Part shown: positions 44,403 to 53,064 of the stretch, piece after piece
Numbering within the stretch: the stretch's first letter is position 1
How the letters are laid out: each line of letters begins with the position of its first letter
Assembly: GCA_937982565.1 (NCBI GenBank)
Contig: CALJLN010000006.1
Coordinates: forward strand, 1 to 64,000
Source of the DNA: UBA2421 sp002343075
Lineage (GTDB): Bacteria > Planctomycetota > Phycisphaerae > Tepidisphaerales > Tepidisphaeraceae
Length of the DNA: 64,000 nt
Direction: 5' to 3'
The notes under the pieces: model-generated
Seen by the model: the letters and a program-made list of their open reading frames with translations, nothing else
Databases searched by the model: none
What the model was told of the DNA's origin: nothing
Made by a program: the position numbers and the translations under genes

Positions 44403-46088
44403 TCACGTCCGCGTCAGCTTGCGATACGAGATTCGATGCGGCCGATCGGCAGTTGCTCCGAGCCGCTTCTTGCGGTCCGCCTCATACTCGGTGTAGTTTC
44501 CTTCGAAAAACTTCACACTGCTATCGCCCTCGAATGCCAGTATGTGCGTCGCGAGGCGGTCTAAGAAGTATCGGTCGTGACTGATGACGAGCGCACAGCC
44601 TGCAAAATTCTCGATCGCCTCTTCCAAGCTGCGCATGGTATTCACATCGATGTCATTTGTTGGTTCGTCCAGCAGCATGACGTTCGCCCCACTCTTGAGC
44701 ATTCGGGCCAGATGCACCCGGTTGCGTTCCCCGCCGGAGAGTGTTCCGACGGACCGCTGCTGATCTGTACCGGTAAAACCGAGCCGGCTGACATACGCCC
44801 GGCTGTTCACCTTTTGCGAACCCAACTGAATGAACTCCTGCCCATCGCTGATTGCCTGCCAGACGGATTGATTGGTGCCCAGAGCCTCGCGCGACTGCTC
44901 GACATAAGCAAGCTTCACACTCTCGCCCAGCACCATCGCCCCGCTATCCGGCTTTTCGGCAGCGGTGATGAGTTTGAACAGCGTGGTCTTGCCGGCCCCG
45001 TTAGGGCCGATGATGCCGACGATCGCGTTGGGGGGAATGGTGAAAGTAAGGTCAGAAAAGAGCACCCGGTCGCCGTACGCCTTGGAGAGCTTTGTTGCTT
45101 CGATCACTTTCTGACCCAGCTTCGGGCCAGGGGGGATGTAGATCTCGATCTCGTTTACCTTCTTCGATGCCTCGGCCGCCGCCATTTGTTCGTACGCGCT
45201 CAGGCGCGCCTTGCTTTTCGCCTGCCGTGCCCGCGGGCTTGAACGAACCCACTCTAGCTCGCGCGCCAGCGCCTTTTGCCTTGCCGATTCCTGCTTTTCC
45301 TCCAATTCCAGCCTTTTTTTCTTCTGTTCCATCCAACTCGTGTAGTTTCCCTTCCAGGGAATACCCTCACCGCGATCAAGCTCTAAAATCCAGTTGGCGA
45401 CGTTATCTAAGAAGTAGCGATCGTGGGTCACTGCAATGACTGTGCCCTCGTAGCGCTTCAAATGCTGCTCCAACCACGCAACGCTCTCGGCATCCAAGTG
45501 GTTTGTCGGCTCATCAAGGAGCAGGATATCGGGCTTCTGCAACAGCAACCGGCATAGCGCGACGCGACGCTTCTCGCCACCGGAGATGATTTTCACCGGC
45601 GTATCGCCCGGCGGGCAACGCAGGGCATCCATCGCCAGATCGAGCTGTGCGTCGAGGTTCCACGCATCGAGCCGCTCCAACTTCTCCTGGATCGCGCCCT
45701 GCCGCTCGAGCGCCTTTTCCATTTCCTCGTCAGAGAGGGCTTCCCCAAGCTTTTCACACACGCGGTCGTATTCGGCCAACAAGTCTGTGATCGGTTTCAC
45801 CCCAAGTTGAACAACTTCGCGAACGGATAGATCGCTGTCTACGAGCGGCTCCTGCTCCAAAAATCCGATGCCATAGCCCGCGGCTTTGTTGATCTGCCCC
45901 TCATAGCTCGGATCAACCCCCGCCATCACGCGTAAGAGAGATGACTTTCCCGCCCCATTTACGCCGAGCACGCCGATCTTGGCGCCGTAGTAGTACGACA
46001 GATGGATATCTTTGAGTATGACCTTCTTCTCGTGCGTCTTGTTGACGCCGATCATCGAGTAAATGATTTGCGTGGTTTCATGTGCCAT
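44403..46088 (-). CDS. ettA: ABC-F translation factor EttA
   Basis: The 561-residue protein has two ABC domains and no membrane segment. EttA-type features are MIGVNKTHEKKVILKDIHLSYYYGAKIGVLGVNGAGKSSLLRVMAG, SGGEKRRVALCRLLLQKPDILLLDEPTNHLDAESVAWLE, the Arg/Lys-rich P-site tRNA-interaction linker (about 240-310, EKQESARQKALARELEWVRSSPRARQAKSKARL) and a second GPNGAGKTTL with LSGGERNRVHLARMLKSGANVMLLDEPTNDID. EttA gates the first elongation steps according to ATP supply. A TTGCTT-N16-GTAAAT pair lies upstream with only 7 bases to the ATG, so the mRNA may be leaderless. Confidence 0.94.
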   Translation of the reverse strand: MAHETTQIIYSMIGVNKTHEKKVILKDIHLSYYYGAKIGVLGVNGAGKSSLLRVMAGVDPSYEGQINKAAGYGIGFLEQEPLVDSDLSVREVVQLGVKPITDLLAEYDRVCEKLGEALSDEEMEKALERQGAIQEKLERLDAWNLDAQLDLAMDALRCPPGDTPVKIISGGEKRRVALCRLLLQKPDILLLDEPTNHLDAESVAWLEQHLKRYEGTVIAVTHDRYFLDNVANWILELDRGEGIPWKGNYTSWMEQKKKRLELEEKQESARQKALARELEWVRSSPRARQAKSKARLSAYEQMAAAEASKKVNEIEIYIPPGPKLGQKVIEATKLSKAYGDRVLFSDLTFTIPPNAIVGIIGPNGAGKTTLFKLITAAEKPDSGAMVLGESVKLAYVEQSREALGTNQSVWQAISDGQEFIQLGSQKVNSRAYVSRLGFTGTDQQRSVGTLSGGERNRVHLARMLKSGANVMLLDEPTNDIDVNTMRSLEEAIENFAGCALVISHDRYFLDRLATHILAFEGDSSVKFFEGNYTEYEADRKKRLGATADRPHRISYRKLTRT

Positions 46089-46142
46089 GCGACCGATTTA
46101 CGCAAACCGGCGTACTGAAGCAACTCCACCGGCGCCACCGGG

Positions 46143-46170
46143 CTGACAATGCGCCGCCGCCGAGTATGAT
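46143..46170 (+). promoter_or_regulatory. Promoter of the GH28-like lipoprotein gene
   Basis: CTGACA (46143-46148) and TATGAT (46165-46170) are 16 bases apart. The start codon is at 46180, so the expected transcription start (about 46177) leaves no room for an SD. Confidence 0.6.
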
Positions 46171-46179
46171 AGACTCCGC

Positions 46180-47565
46180 ATGCGGCGGACCTCTCGTATT
46201 CCTGGATATCTTGTCCTCATGATTTTTTGCAGTTGGGCAGGAGGCTGCGCTACGATTCCGGGAGCCGGACGGTCGCTTTCGTTCGACGTAAAGGGGTTCG
46301 GCGCGACCGGCGACGGGCAGACACCGGACACAATCGCATTTCAACACGCCATCGAAGCCGCCCGTCAAGCCGGCGGGGCGACGGTGTTGGTGCCGGCGGG
46401 CAGTTATCTCGTCGCGCCGCTCGACCTTTGCTCCAACCTGACTCTGCAACTTGCTCCTGGCGCCTACGTCCGGCTGATCGACGACCAGAAACTCTACCCG
46501 CTGATCGACACCCGCTACGACGGATTAATGCAGCCCGCGCGACGGGCGGGCCTTTCCGCCGACGGGTGCAACAACATTGCTATCTCCGGCACGGGCATCA
46601 TCGATGGATTAGGGGGTGTGTGGTGGTCACAGGTGCGCACACCTGCGCGCACGGCATCCACGCAGCCGAGCGCGGATCCAATGTCTCACCGACCCCCAAT
46701 TGTTCAATTGCGGAACTGTCGAAATGTCCGCGTCGACGGCGTCCGATTCACCAATGCACCCCGTGCATCGGTGCATGTGCTGTTTAGTGAGCAGGTAGTG
46801 ATTCGCAATGCGAAGTTTGACGCGCCTGAAGGATCGGACACGCTCGGGGTGGAGATAGACTCCAGCCGTGCCGTCCGTATCGAACAGTGCAGCTTCGCGA
46901 TGGGGGCACGCGGGGTGAGCATCGAAGCTGGACGGCGCGACTATTCGCCGCGCGCACCGCAGGCAAGCGAGAATATCACTGTTCGCGAATGCCGGTTTAC
47001 ACAATCGGTCGGTGTTTCGGTCGGACTGAACATCGCTGGCGGGGTGTCAGATGTGCGCATTCTCACGAGCAGCTTCACCGATGGCGATTCGGGCGTGCAG
47101 ATTCAATCGGCCCCGGATCGCAACGGCGTGATCGAACGGATTCGGCTGACCGACCTGCAAATGAACCGCGTGGCGCGCCCGTTCGTCATTTCGCTGCAGG
47201 GAAAGTCGATCGCCGAGACCATTGACGCATCGGGCGTCCCGGTGATTCGGGATGTGCAGGTCTCCCGCTTCGCGGCGAAGGATGCGAGCCGGGCAGGTAT
47301 CATTGAGGGGCTCGAATCTTCGCCGATCCGCTTGCTGCGTTTCGAGCAGATGAACCTCAGCGCGAACTATGGCATTAGCTGCAGCCGGGCCGCTGATCTG
47401 ACGTTCAACTATGTGCAGATTGCCACCGACTTTGGCCCGGCGATTTTGCGAACCGACACCAGCAATCTGCAAATTGATAACTGGATCGAGGCCACCCGAA
47501 GCGCCACCCCCGCCGTCGAGACGGTTCCTACGACGCAAAGCACCGGCACAACGCTGCCGGGATGA
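46180..47565 (+). CDS. GH28-like right-handed beta-helix lipoprotein lacking the usual catalytic residues
   Basis: The 461-residue protein has a lipoprotein-type signal (IFCSWAGGC, Cys23), then the pectate-lyase-superfamily opening FDVKGFGATGDGQTPDTIAFQHAIEAARQAGGATVLVPAG and LDLCSNLTLQLAPGAYV, as in polygalacturonases. Repeated beta-helix rungs follow. The four GH28 catalytic motifs appear replaced: NTD by SDT (219-221), the GDD aspartates by Ala243-Arg244, GHG by SVGVSVG (276-282) and RIK by VQIQ (306-309). It may bind polysaccharide without cutting it, or use a different site. The gene is alone between ettA and YjbQ. Confidence 0.8.
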   Translation: MRRTSRIPGYLVLMIFCSWAGGCATIPGAGRSLSFDVKGFGATGDGQTPDTIAFQHAIEAARQAGGATVLVPAGSYLVAPLDLCSNLTLQLAPGAYVRLIDDQKLYPLIDTRYDGLMQPARRAGLSADGCNNIAISGTGIIDGLGGVWWSQVRTPARTASTQPSADPMSHRPPIVQLRNCRNVRVDGVRFTNAPRASVHVLFSEQVVIRNAKFDAPEGSDTLGVEIDSSRAVRIEQCSFAMGARGVSIEAGRRDYSPRAPQASENITVRECRFTQSVGVSVGLNIAGGVSDVRILTSSFTDGDSGVQIQSAPDRNGVIERIRLTDLQMNRVARPFVISLQGKSIAETIDASGVPVIRDVQVSRFAAKDASRAGIIEGLESSPIRLLRFEQMNLSANYGISCSRAADLTFNYVQIATDFGPAILRTDTSNLQIDNWIEATRSATPAVETVPTTQSTGTTLPG

Positions 47566-47643
47566 GCTCAGTAGAGAAACGTCGACCGACCGGTCTGCGC
47601 GGCTACCGCTTCTCAGACAGGTCGTGCGGTGACACGCATGCGG

Positions 47644-48075
47644 CTAATCCAGATCTCCGCTACCTTCATCAATAATCTTCACATGCAAGTGTCGTTCGCG
47701 CGGGCCGTCAAACTCGCAGAAGTAGACCGCCTGCCATTTGCCCAACACCAATCTTCCTTTGTCGATCACAATCGTCACACTGCTGCCGACAAGCGCAGAC
47801 TTCACATGGGCATCGCTGTTGCCTTCATCGTGCTGGTAATACGACTCCACCTGTGGCACAAGCGACTCAAGCTTCTTGATTAAATCATGCTGTGTGTTCG
47901 GGTCGGCATTTTCCTGAAGCGTAATGCCTGCAGTAGTGTGCGGGACGACGACCACTACCAGGCCGGATTCCACGCGATTTGCGCTAATCAGCTTCTGAAT
48001 CCGGGCGGTAACATCCACCATCTGAACCCGAGTTTTCGTTTCGACAGTTTCGGTCTTTAGTTTATGGGTGCGCAT
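47644..48075 (-). CDS. YjbQ/UPF0047 family protein
   Basis: The 143-residue protein shows the family pattern VTARIQKLISANRVESGLVVVVVPHTTAGITLQENADPNTQHDLIKKL and HVKSALVGSSVTIVIDKGRLVLGKWQAVYFCEFDGPRERHLHVKII. The conserved His and the GKWQ-YFCEFDGPR segment line the active site. Some members can substitute for thiamine-phosphate synthase when overexpressed, but the natural reaction is unclear. ATG 48075 is preferred to the longer frame because it begins at the family N-terminus. Confidence 0.87.
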   Translation of the reverse strand: MRTHKLKTETVETKTRVQMVDVTARIQKLISANRVESGLVVVVVPHTTAGITLQENADPNTQHDLIKKLESLVPQVESYYQHDEGNSDAHVKSALVGSSVTIVIDKGRLVLGKWQAVYFCEFDGPRERHLHVKIIDEGSGDLD

Positions 48076-48177
48076 GCCTGTACAGTCTCCGCTGTTGGTT
48101 AGCCCAAAGCGTATCGCGGCGGGCGCGGCTTGCAAGGGAAGAGTGCATAAACTTCGATGCGCAGGACAACACTTGGT

Positions 48178-49242
48178 ATGACAACCGACATGACAACTGG
48201 CAAGAAGTTCGGGGTGGGGATCATTGGCTTTGGTCGAATCGGTGCTGAGCACAGCCAATGGATCGCTGCCGCCGGGGGAATTGTGACCGCCGTGGTCGAT
48301 ATCACCCGAGCGCGGCGCTCGCTCGCCGAGGCGCGAGGGCTGACCACCGTCGATTCGATGGATGCGCTACTTGAACGAGGCGATGTCGATGCGGTCCTCG
48401 TCACGACACCGACTAACATGCACTTTGACCACGCCTCAAGAGCCATTTCTGCGGGAAAGCATGTCATGGTGGACAAGCCTGTCGCGCTCGATCTGGCCCA
48501 AACCACCAAGCTTGACGCCACCGCCCACCAGATGAGGCGGGTGCTAAGTGTGTTTCATAACCGCCGGTGGGACATCGACTATCTTACGGTGCTCCAGGCG
48601 GTGCGTGCGGGTCTCTTTGGCAGGCTGATTAACATCGAAAGCCGGCTTGGGCAATGGGGCAGTTGCGTCGGCCCGGCGGCGAAGGAATATCGACCCGGCT
48701 GGCGCAACGAGCGACGCTTCGGCGGCGGAGGGCTTTATGACTGGGGAAGCCACTTCGTCGACCAAATCCTCCAACTGATGCTACCCGCAAAGCCCGCGAG
48801 CGTCTTCGCACAGCTTCGAGGAAATGTCTGGACACGCGATTGTGATGATTTCGCCCGCGTGTGTATCAGTTTTGACAACAATGCCGTTGCGATGGTGGAA
48901 ATCAACACCACCACCACCGCCCCCCTGCCGCGGTGGCACATCGACGGCACCGCTGGGTCGGCCGAGTCGCCGTTTTCACTCTCGTACGACACGCAGACTT
49001 GGGCCAATCTTAGGTTTACAGCGCCCGACGGGTCGAATCGCCTGATCGAGCGTGCACAGCCTGGCTTGTCCGAAGCCGACCTCTGGCGAGCGTTTCAACG
49101 CGCCTGCAACGGGGAGGGTGAACCAGCCGTGACCCTGCAGAGTGTCACCGCAACCATGCGAGTGCTCGATGCGGCAAGAAAGTCATCACGCACCAATCGA
49201 TCTGTTGAGTTGATCAAACTGCTTCCACCGCCGCGCGAGTGA
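48178..49242 (+). CDS. Gfo/Idh/MocA-family NAD(P)-dependent oxidoreductase
   Basis: Residues near the N-terminus form the Rossmann motif GVGIIGFGRIGAEHSQWIAAAGG; VDAVLVTTPTNMHFDHASRAISAGKHVMVDKPVALD carries the catalytic-loop Lys of the family (DKP in place of EKP). The later FHNRRWDIDYLTVLQAV and RFGGGGLYDWGSHFVDQILQLML fit the substrate-binding domain with its D-x-GSHxxD helix. Such enzymes oxidise or reduce sugars or inositols; the substrate is not readable here. In-frame ATGs at 48157, 48178 and 48190 are all possible. Confidence 0.87.
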   Translation: MTTDMTTGKKFGVGIIGFGRIGAEHSQWIAAAGGIVTAVVDITRARRSLAEARGLTTVDSMDALLERGDVDAVLVTTPTNMHFDHASRAISAGKHVMVDKPVALDLAQTTKLDATAHQMRRVLSVFHNRRWDIDYLTVLQAVRAGLFGRLINIESRLGQWGSCVGPAAKEYRPGWRNERRFGGGGLYDWGSHFVDQILQLMLPAKPASVFAQLRGNVWTRDCDDFARVCISFDNNAVAMVEINTTTTAPLPRWHIDGTAGSAESPFSLSYDTQTWANLRFTAPDGSNRLIERAQPGLSEADLWRAFQRACNGEGEPAVTLQSVTATMRVLDAARKSSRTNRSVELIKLLPPPRE

Positions 49243-49246
49243 CTTT

Positions 49247-50092
49247 TCACACCTCCGGCGGCGCAACCTCGGCGACGGGCAAGAGGATGCTGAACGTGGT
49301 CCCTACACCCACCTGTGATTGCACCTCCACCCTTCCGCGATGGTGTTCCACGATCTCCTTGCAGATAGCAAGCCCAAGGCCGGTACCTCGGGTTTCCCCC
49401 TTCTTCGTCGTACCCTTGGTGGTGAAAAATGGGTCAAAAATTCTGGCGAGGATCGTCTCAGGAATGCCCGGGCCTGTGTCAATCACCTGAATGCGCACTT
49501 CTTCAGTGGCTTCCACGCGCGCGGCTTTGATGGTGAGCGATCCGCCCTTGCCCAACATCGCCTGGCGCGCATTAATGAGCAGATTGAGCAGCACCTGCTC
49601 CAGTTGTACCGGATCGCCCGCAACCGCCAGATCAGGGGGAACCTGCACGCGCAGTGCAATGCCGTCTTTCTGAGGATCGCGCGCAAGCACAAGCAGTGTC
49701 TCATCGACCAGTTGCTGCACCATCACCGCCGATTGCGTGCTTTCTCCTCGGGCAAGGGCCAGCATGGAAGCGCAAATGCGGCCGGCCTTGGTGCTCGATT
49801 GAAAAGACTTGCTTAATGCTTTGCGAATCAGTTCGTTGTCCGGCGCGCCCTTCTCGATTCCCTGTAGCGCGAACTGGCAATAGCTGACAATTGGGGTGAG
49901 CAGATTATTAAACTCATGCGCGATCACCGCGGCGATGGTGCCGATGCTTGCCAGTCGCTGGCTCTCGGTGAGTTGCTCGCGCAGGTCTTCCATCCGGCGC
50001 TCGGTGTCGGCTAGTTGCTCGAGGATCTGCTGCGCGGGGGCAACCGGGGCCTGAGGCGGTGGAATGGACGAAGTACTTCGTTGCTCGATCAC
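49247..50092 (-). CDS. Soluble sensor histidine kinase without a visible sensor domain
   Basis: The 281-residue protein has a Pro-rich start, a coiled coil (about 22-48, LEQLADTERRMEDLREQLTESQ), a HisKA domain with phospho-His59 in VIAHEFNNLLTPIV, and a complete HATPase: NLLINARQAM (N box), DTGPGIP (G1), FDPFFTTKG (F), GTGLGLAICKEIVEHHRG (G2). HEFNN kinases of this type usually work with receiver proteins in trans. No membrane segment or PAS domain is seen, so input may come through a partner. The tandem receivers at 43.6-44.4 kb are candidate partners. Confidence 0.9.
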   Translation of the reverse strand: MIEQRSTSSIPPPQAPVAPAQQILEQLADTERRMEDLREQLTESQRLASIGTIAAVIAHEFNNLLTPIVSYCQFALQGIEKGAPDNELIRKALSKSFQSSTKAGRICASMLALARGESTQSAVMVQQLVDETLLVLARDPQKDGIALRVQVPPDLAVAGDPVQLEQVLLNLLINARQAMLGKGGSLTIKAARVEATEEVRIQVIDTGPGIPETILARIFDPFFTTKGTTKKGETRGTGLGLAICKEIVEHHRGRVEVQSQVGVGTTFSILLPVAEVAPPEV

Positions 50093-50180
50093 GACCAGTC
50101 ATATCGGCCTGCGGCACGTAAACCGTTGAATGGCGGTGAGATACGGCGCGACGCCGGGTTATCGGACCCACGAGCCGCCG

Positions 50181-51281
50181 CTATCCGACAATTTCGCGCA
50201 GAGTCGTGGCAACATGGGCAACCTGCTCTACTGAAAGTTCGGGATAGATCGGCAACGCCAGCACCTCGGCACACGCTTTTTCAGTTTCAGGCAGATCGCC
50301 CGAGCGGTAACCCAGATGACTGAAGCACTTCTGCAGATGCAGACCGAGCGGGTAGTAAACGCCACTGCCGATGCCCGCATCCTGCAGTTTCTGTTTCACC
50401 GCGTCGCGACCGGTAACTCTCACGACGTATTGATTGTAAATGCTCGCGTTCCCCGGCTCGATAAACGGGGTGATTGCATTCGACTCTGCCAGAATCGTGT
50501 CGTAAATCCCCGCATTTCGGCGGCGCAACTCGTGCCAGTTATTGAGATACTTCAGTTTCACCGAGAGCACCGCAGCCTGTATCGCCGCCAAGCGGAACAT
50601 CCCGCCAATATGATCGTGGTAATAAGTGTGCCCGCTGCCATGCACTCGGAGCTTGCGGATTTTCTCAGCCAGCGAGTCATCGTTGCAGCAGATCGCTCCG
50701 GCATCACCAAAGGCGCCCAGGTTCTTGGTGGGGTAGAAGCTCAGGCAGCCCGCGAAGCCATGCGCGCAGGCAGGCTTGCGATGGTGCGTTGCGCCGATGG
50801 CCTGCGCGGCGTCCTCGATGTTTAGCAGTCCATGCCTGCAGGCGATTTCATTGATAGCCGCCATGTTTGCGCACTGACCGAAGAGGTGCACCGGCATGAT
50901 AGCCTTGGTCTTCTTCGTAATTTTCCGGACAATCAGGTTCGGCTCGATGTTGAAGGTGCGCGGGTCTATGTCTACGAACACCGGCACCGCACCCAGGCGA
51001 GCGATGCTGCCTGCGGTTGCGAAGAACGTAAAACTGGGGCAGATCACCTCGTCGCCGGGTTTGATGTCGATCGCCATGAGTGCGCAAAGCAACGCGTCTG
51101 TCCCGCTGGAGACTCCAATGGCGTGCTTTGTCTCACAATAGCCTGCCAACGCCCTCTCGAACTTCTCCACATGCGGCCCGAGAACGAGCGATTGTGCGTC
51201 GCACACTTCATCAATCGCTTGGCGAATCTCGTCCCGAAGCGGGACATATTGCGGCTGGAGATCGAGCAGTTTTACTTGCAT
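50181..51281 (-). CDS. DegT/DnrJ/EryC1/StrS-family sugar aminotransferase
   Basis: The 366-residue PLP enzyme transfers an amino group to a nucleotide-linked keto sugar. Motifs are VKLLDLQPQYVPLRDEIRQAID, HAIGVSSGTDALLCALMA, ICPSFTFFATAGSI, IMPVHLFGQCANM, IEDAAQAIGA and the PLP lysine in SFYPTKNLGAFGDAGA. It belongs to the same branch as WecE/ArnB-like and DesI-like proteins. ATG 51281 begins the canonical fold; the longer frame upstream is not used. It lies divergently from gcvT with 124 bases between. It could supply amino sugars for the surface polysaccharide. Confidence 0.91.
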   Translation of the reverse strand: MQVKLLDLQPQYVPLRDEIRQAIDEVCDAQSLVLGPHVEKFERALAGYCETKHAIGVSSGTDALLCALMAIDIKPGDEVICPSFTFFATAGSIARLGAVPVFVDIDPRTFNIEPNLIVRKITKKTKAIMPVHLFGQCANMAAINEIACRHGLLNIEDAAQAIGATHHRKPACAHGFAGCLSFYPTKNLGAFGDAGAICCNDDSLAEKIRKLRVHGSGHTYYHDHIGGMFRLAAIQAAVLSVKLKYLNNWHELRRRNAGIYDTILAESNAITPFIEPGNASIYNQYVVRVTGRDAVKQKLQDAGIGSGVYYPLGLHLQKCFSHLGYRSGDLPETEKACAEVLALPIYPELSVEQVAHVATTLREIVG

Positions 51282-51405
51282 CGCCGCAAGGTTATTCGGC
51301 GGGTGGAAAAATTGGAATGATTCGGGAAGGATGCCGACGATTCCACGAACACGCAGCCCGGCTTTCTTGACGCCCCCCCGCCGTGAGGATACGGTCAATT
51401 GCCTC

Positions 51406-52500
51406 ATGCTGAAGCACACGCCGTTCCATGATTTTCACGTCAACGCCGGCGGCAAAATGGTGGACTTTGCCGGGTGGGACCTGCCCATCCTCTACAAGTC
51501 GATCGTCGATGAGCATCATCACACCCGCAACAGTGGTTCAATATTCGATGTCTCGCACATGGGTCGAGTCCGCTTTAGCGGACCCGATGCGCTCAAATTC
51601 CTCGATACCATCCTCACCAGAAAGATTGTGGACCAGAAGCCCGGCGTGTCACGCTACTCACTCGTGTGCAATGACGCTGGCGGGGTGCTGGATGATGTCA
51701 TTGTAAGTCGCGACTCCAAAGACTGGCTGATGGTCTGCAACGCCAGCAACCGTGAAAAGCTGTTGAAGCACTTCCGCGAAGTGCGGTCTAAGCATGACTT
51801 CGATTTTGACTTTAATGACCAGACCGAATCCACCGCGATGATCGCGTTGCAAGGCCCGAAGGTCATCGAACGGCTGGCCGACATTCTGCCCGGCGATCTG
51901 CGCGGCCTGAAGCGATATCACTTCTATAACGACAGCGTGATGCTCGTGAAATTCAGTGCTTTTCGAAGCGGCTACACCGGCGAAGACGGGATCGAACTGA
52001 TCCTCGGCGCAAAGATGGCGGCGATGGCTATGAAGATGCTCGCCGGCGGCCTGGAAAAGGAGAATGCTACCATTCGCCCGGCTGGGCTGGGGGCGCGCGA
52101 TACGCTCCGACTTGAAGCAGGCATGCCCCTGTACGGGCACGAACTGCTGGAAGACCGCAATGCACTCTGTTCCGGTTTGAATTTCGCGATCGATCTGTCA
52201 AAGGATTTCATAGGCGCAACCGCACTCCGCGATGTCGCAACCAAAGGTCCGCCGCAGAAGCTGGTTGGCCTCGAACTCGAAGGCAAGCGCATCGCCCGGC
52301 AGGGCAGCCCGGTGCTGCTCGAAGGGAAACCCATCGGCGAGATTACCAGCGGCACGCTTTCGCCGACGTTGGGCAAGAGTATTGCGATGGCTTACATCGA
52401 TTCCGCCCACACCGCCGAAGGAACTGCGCTAAGTGTTGATTTGAAAGGCACAATCAACCCCGGGAAGATCGTGAAGTTGCCGTTTTACAAACGCCCGTAG
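51406..52500 (+). CDS. gcvT: Glycine cleavage system T protein (aminomethyltransferase)
   Basis: This 364-residue folate enzyme takes the aminomethyl group from lipoyl-H protein and releases ammonia and methylene-THF. It has KHTPFHDFHVNAGGKMVDFAGWDLPILY, FDVSHMGRVRFSGPDAL, YSLVCNDAGGVLDDVIV, FRSGYTGEDGIELIL and GLGARDTLRLEAGMPLYGHEL, the folate site and catalytic Asp region of GcvT. ATG 51406 is set by homology to the family start. The gene ends in TAG, which is the first part of the palindromic element at 52496; gcvH starts 60 bases later. Confidence 0.96.
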   Translation: MLKHTPFHDFHVNAGGKMVDFAGWDLPILYKSIVDEHHHTRNSGSIFDVSHMGRVRFSGPDALKFLDTILTRKIVDQKPGVSRYSLVCNDAGGVLDDVIVSRDSKDWLMVCNASNREKLLKHFREVRSKHDFDFDFNDQTESTAMIALQGPKVIERLADILPGDLRGLKRYHFYNDSVMLVKFSAFRSGYTGEDGIELILGAKMAAMAMKMLAGGLEKENATIRPAGLGARDTLRLEAGMPLYGHELLEDRNALCSGLNFAIDLSKDFIGATALRDVATKGPPQKLVGLELEGKRIARQGSPVLLEGKPIGEITSGTLSPTLGKSIAMAYIDSAHTAEGTALSVDLKGTINPGKIVKLPFYKRP

Positions 52501-52557
52501 CATGGGTTTCCAACCCATGATTTGATTTGAGGAGACGGGTTGGAAACCCGTGCTACG
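52496..52557. repeat. Double-hairpin palindromic element, copy 2 (between gcvT and gcvH)
   Basis: CGTAG overlaps the gcvT stop, followed by a hairpin CATGGGTT-TCC-AACCCATG (52501-52519), a spacer holding TTTGAGGAGA, then CGGGTT-GGA-AACCCG (52536-52550) and TGCTACG (52551-52557). The outer CGTAGCA/TGCTACG ends also pair, so the whole 62 bases form one imperfect palindrome. It is related to the element at 19775. GAGGAGA in the spacer could act as a ribosome site brought closer to the gcvH ATG (52560) when the right hairpin forms. Confidence 0.75.
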
Positions 52558-52559
52558 AT

Positions 52560-52940
52560 ATGTCTATTCCAACCGACCGTACCTATCTCGAAACCCACGA
52601 ATGGCACAAAGCCGACGGCGATACGGTCGTCATCGGCATTACTCAGATTGCCGTCGATCAGTTGACCGACATCACGTTTGTTTCGCTCCCCAAAGTCGGC
52701 ACCAAGGTCACCGCCGGCGGGCGGTTTGGCGAGGTCGAATCGGTCAAAGCCACTAGCGATCTCTACAGCGGGGTGGACGGCGAGGTCATTGAGGTCAATG
52801 ATTCTCTTAACACCGACCCGGGCACCATCAACCGCGATCCATATAATGACGGCTGGATGATCAAGATCAAATCCAGTTCGCCGGTCACGGGCGGTAAGTT
52901 GTTGTCCGCAAAGGACTACGAGGCGAAAGTGGCGCACTAA
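52560..52940 (+). CDS. gcvH: Glycine cleavage system H protein (lipoyl carrier)
   Basis: The 126-residue carrier has the lipoyl lysine Lys63 in GEVESVKATSDLYS and the family opening DRTYLETHEWHKADGDTVVIGITQIAVDQLTDITFVSLP. It shuttles aminomethyl groups between the P, T and L proteins. Length is typical. The start at 52560 matches the family, although it lies only 2 bases after a palindromic element and has no SD close by. gcvP starts 124 bases downstream and lpd (L protein) is at 19.9 kb. Confidence 0.96.
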   Translation: MSIPTDRTYLETHEWHKADGDTVVIGITQIAVDQLTDITFVSLPKVGTKVTAGGRFGEVESVKATSDLYSGVDGEVIEVNDSLNTDPGTINRDPYNDGWMIKIKSSSPVTGGKLLSAKDYEAKVAH

Positions 52941-53052
52941 TTCGGGTGGGTCAGTGCATTGACCCTGTTTCGAGCATGATTGCGCGCATGATCATCTCGT
53001 TTTCACTCTTTTCGACTGATCCTGCCGCGCAGAAAACCGGAAAAACTTCCAC

Positions 53053-53058
53053 TATACT
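53053..53058 (+). promoter_or_regulatory. -10-like box immediately upstream of gcvP
   Basis: TATACT ends 6 bases before the gcvP ATG (53065). No strong -35 is seen 16-18 bases upstream. If used, the transcript would start at or next to the AUG. Confidence 0.35.
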
Positions 53059-53064
53059 GGAGAC

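Noticed and set aside
51282..51405. Glycine riboswitch upstream of gcvT
   Set aside because: Looked for the conserved tandem aptamer cores and found no match; the spacer is also too short for a tandem aptamer.
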